The notes below the pieces were generated by a model. The model was not told the DNA's origin. It did not search any database and saw nothing but the letters and a program-made list of their open reading frames with translations. A stretch of DNA of 62,780 nucleotides, from NCBI GenBank assembly GCA_016278615.1, contig JADQBM010000018.1, positions 1 to 62,780 on the forward strand, read 5' to 3'. This DNA comes from Clostridia bacterium. Its GTDB lineage: Bacteria > Bacillota > Clostridia > Peptostreptococcales > JAAYPU01. Numbering within the stretch: position 1 is the first letter of the stretch; the number at the start of each line of letters is the position of its first letter. The position numbers and the translations under genes are program-made. Below, piece by piece: positions 62,512 to 62,780 of the stretch.

Positions 62512-62780
62512 TTATGTTTGGGGTGGCATCTCTAAAAATTCTATTCCTTTGTTGTTATCTTGAGTTCGTTTTAATGCCCACTTGTCTTTAAATAAAATAA
62601 CCGGTCTTTGATTCTTATCTTCTACAATAATGGCACTATCCATGTATCCCAACATGTCCTTAGTGACTTTATCCGTCATGACCCATCGTGCAAAATTGTA
62701 TGGAAGATTATGCACATCGATATCCACGCCATATTCATTTTTCATTCTATATTCTAAAACTTCAAACTGCAACATACCCA
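62512..62780 (-). CDS. prfC: Peptide chain release factor 3, C-terminal end (partial)
   Basis: The window ends inside this gene. The 87 visible codons, with Gly just before the first methionine, read (G)MLQFEVLEYRMKNEYGVDI and continue with PYNFARWVMTDK and ALKRTQDN..., which is the C-terminal domain of RF3, a GTPase that recycles class-I release factors. The in-frame ATG is internal, not a start. The gene continues beyond base 62780. Confidence 0.85.
   Translation of the reverse strand, partial: GMLQFEVLEYRMKNEYGVDIDVHNLPYNFARWVMTDKVTKDMLGYMDSAIIVEDKNQRPVILFKDKWALKRTQDNNKGIEFLEMPPQT

Noticed and set aside
1-62780. CRISPR arrays, tRNA and rRNA genes
   Set aside because: No regularly spaced identical repeats with unique spacers, no cas genes, and no tRNA or rRNA signature was found; tandem repeats present are short or without spacers.

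Overview
The window looks like the chromosome of an AT-rich, anaerobic, Gram-positive member of the Clostridia, possibly an Alkaliphilus-like lineage (the genus is inference). Supporting signs are a bifurcating-type [FeFe]-hydrogenase operon, a one-gene pyruvate:ferredoxin oxidoreductase, the order hfq-miaA-mutL-mutS with a Xer-type recombinase, a Bacillus-type LexA operator, an RFN-controlled riboflavin operon, and strong AGGAGG ribosome binding sites.

Bases 1-19.8 kb are an accessory island. Almost every gene is on the plus strand and most are single-gene units: a lipoprotein, small membrane proteins, a DUF1835/DUF3658-like protein, a metallo-beta-lactamase-fold gene split by an intact IS256-type element, two PD-(D/E)XK-like proteins, a WG-repeat protein, a beta-CASP-like hydrolase, a HEPN-like protein, a coiled-coil/CHAT protease, a metallopeptidase and a YbjQ-like protein. 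A tyrosine recombinase (5106-6041, minus) lies inside it. The spacers carry a recurring, degenerate palindromic element with GTTAGGC-like and ATAAC cores; the copy at 166-236 resembles an integron attC site in layout and size. The right edge is degraded: a frameshifted membrane gene, a truncated IS21 element and an orphan gene fragment.

Bases 20.4-32.3 kb hold a DUF421 protein, a LexA-controlled LysM/YneA-like gene, a GNAT acetyltransferase, the hydrogenase operon (hydC, a 2Fe-2S thioredoxin-like gene, hydB, hydA) and an alanine dehydrogenase / opine-dehydrogenase-like / NhaC-type transporter operon. The last is preceded by a clear sigma-54 promoter, a palindromic candidate enhancer site and a divergence-free upstream gene for a PAS/AAA+/Fis activator; together they suggest inducible use of an opine-like or N-carboxyalkyl amino acid as an alanine and energy source.

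Bases 32.4-62.8 kb are mostly core genes on the minus strand: a methionine gamma-lyase-like PLP enzyme, a glyoxalase-fold protein, a Xer recombinase, hfq, miaA, mutL, mutS, nifJ, a haemerythrin (plus), an Fe-S/flavin membrane reductase, ribH-ribBA-ribE-ribD (listed in reverse transcription order) under an FMN riboswitch, an OmpA-domain pair, an RND efflux pair, a saccharopine dehydrogenase-like enzyme, a SprT-like protein, nicotinate phosphoribosyltransferase and the 3' end of prfC. Several dispersed hairpin repeats and a MITE-like element with 16-bp perfect terminal repeats occupy the spacers.
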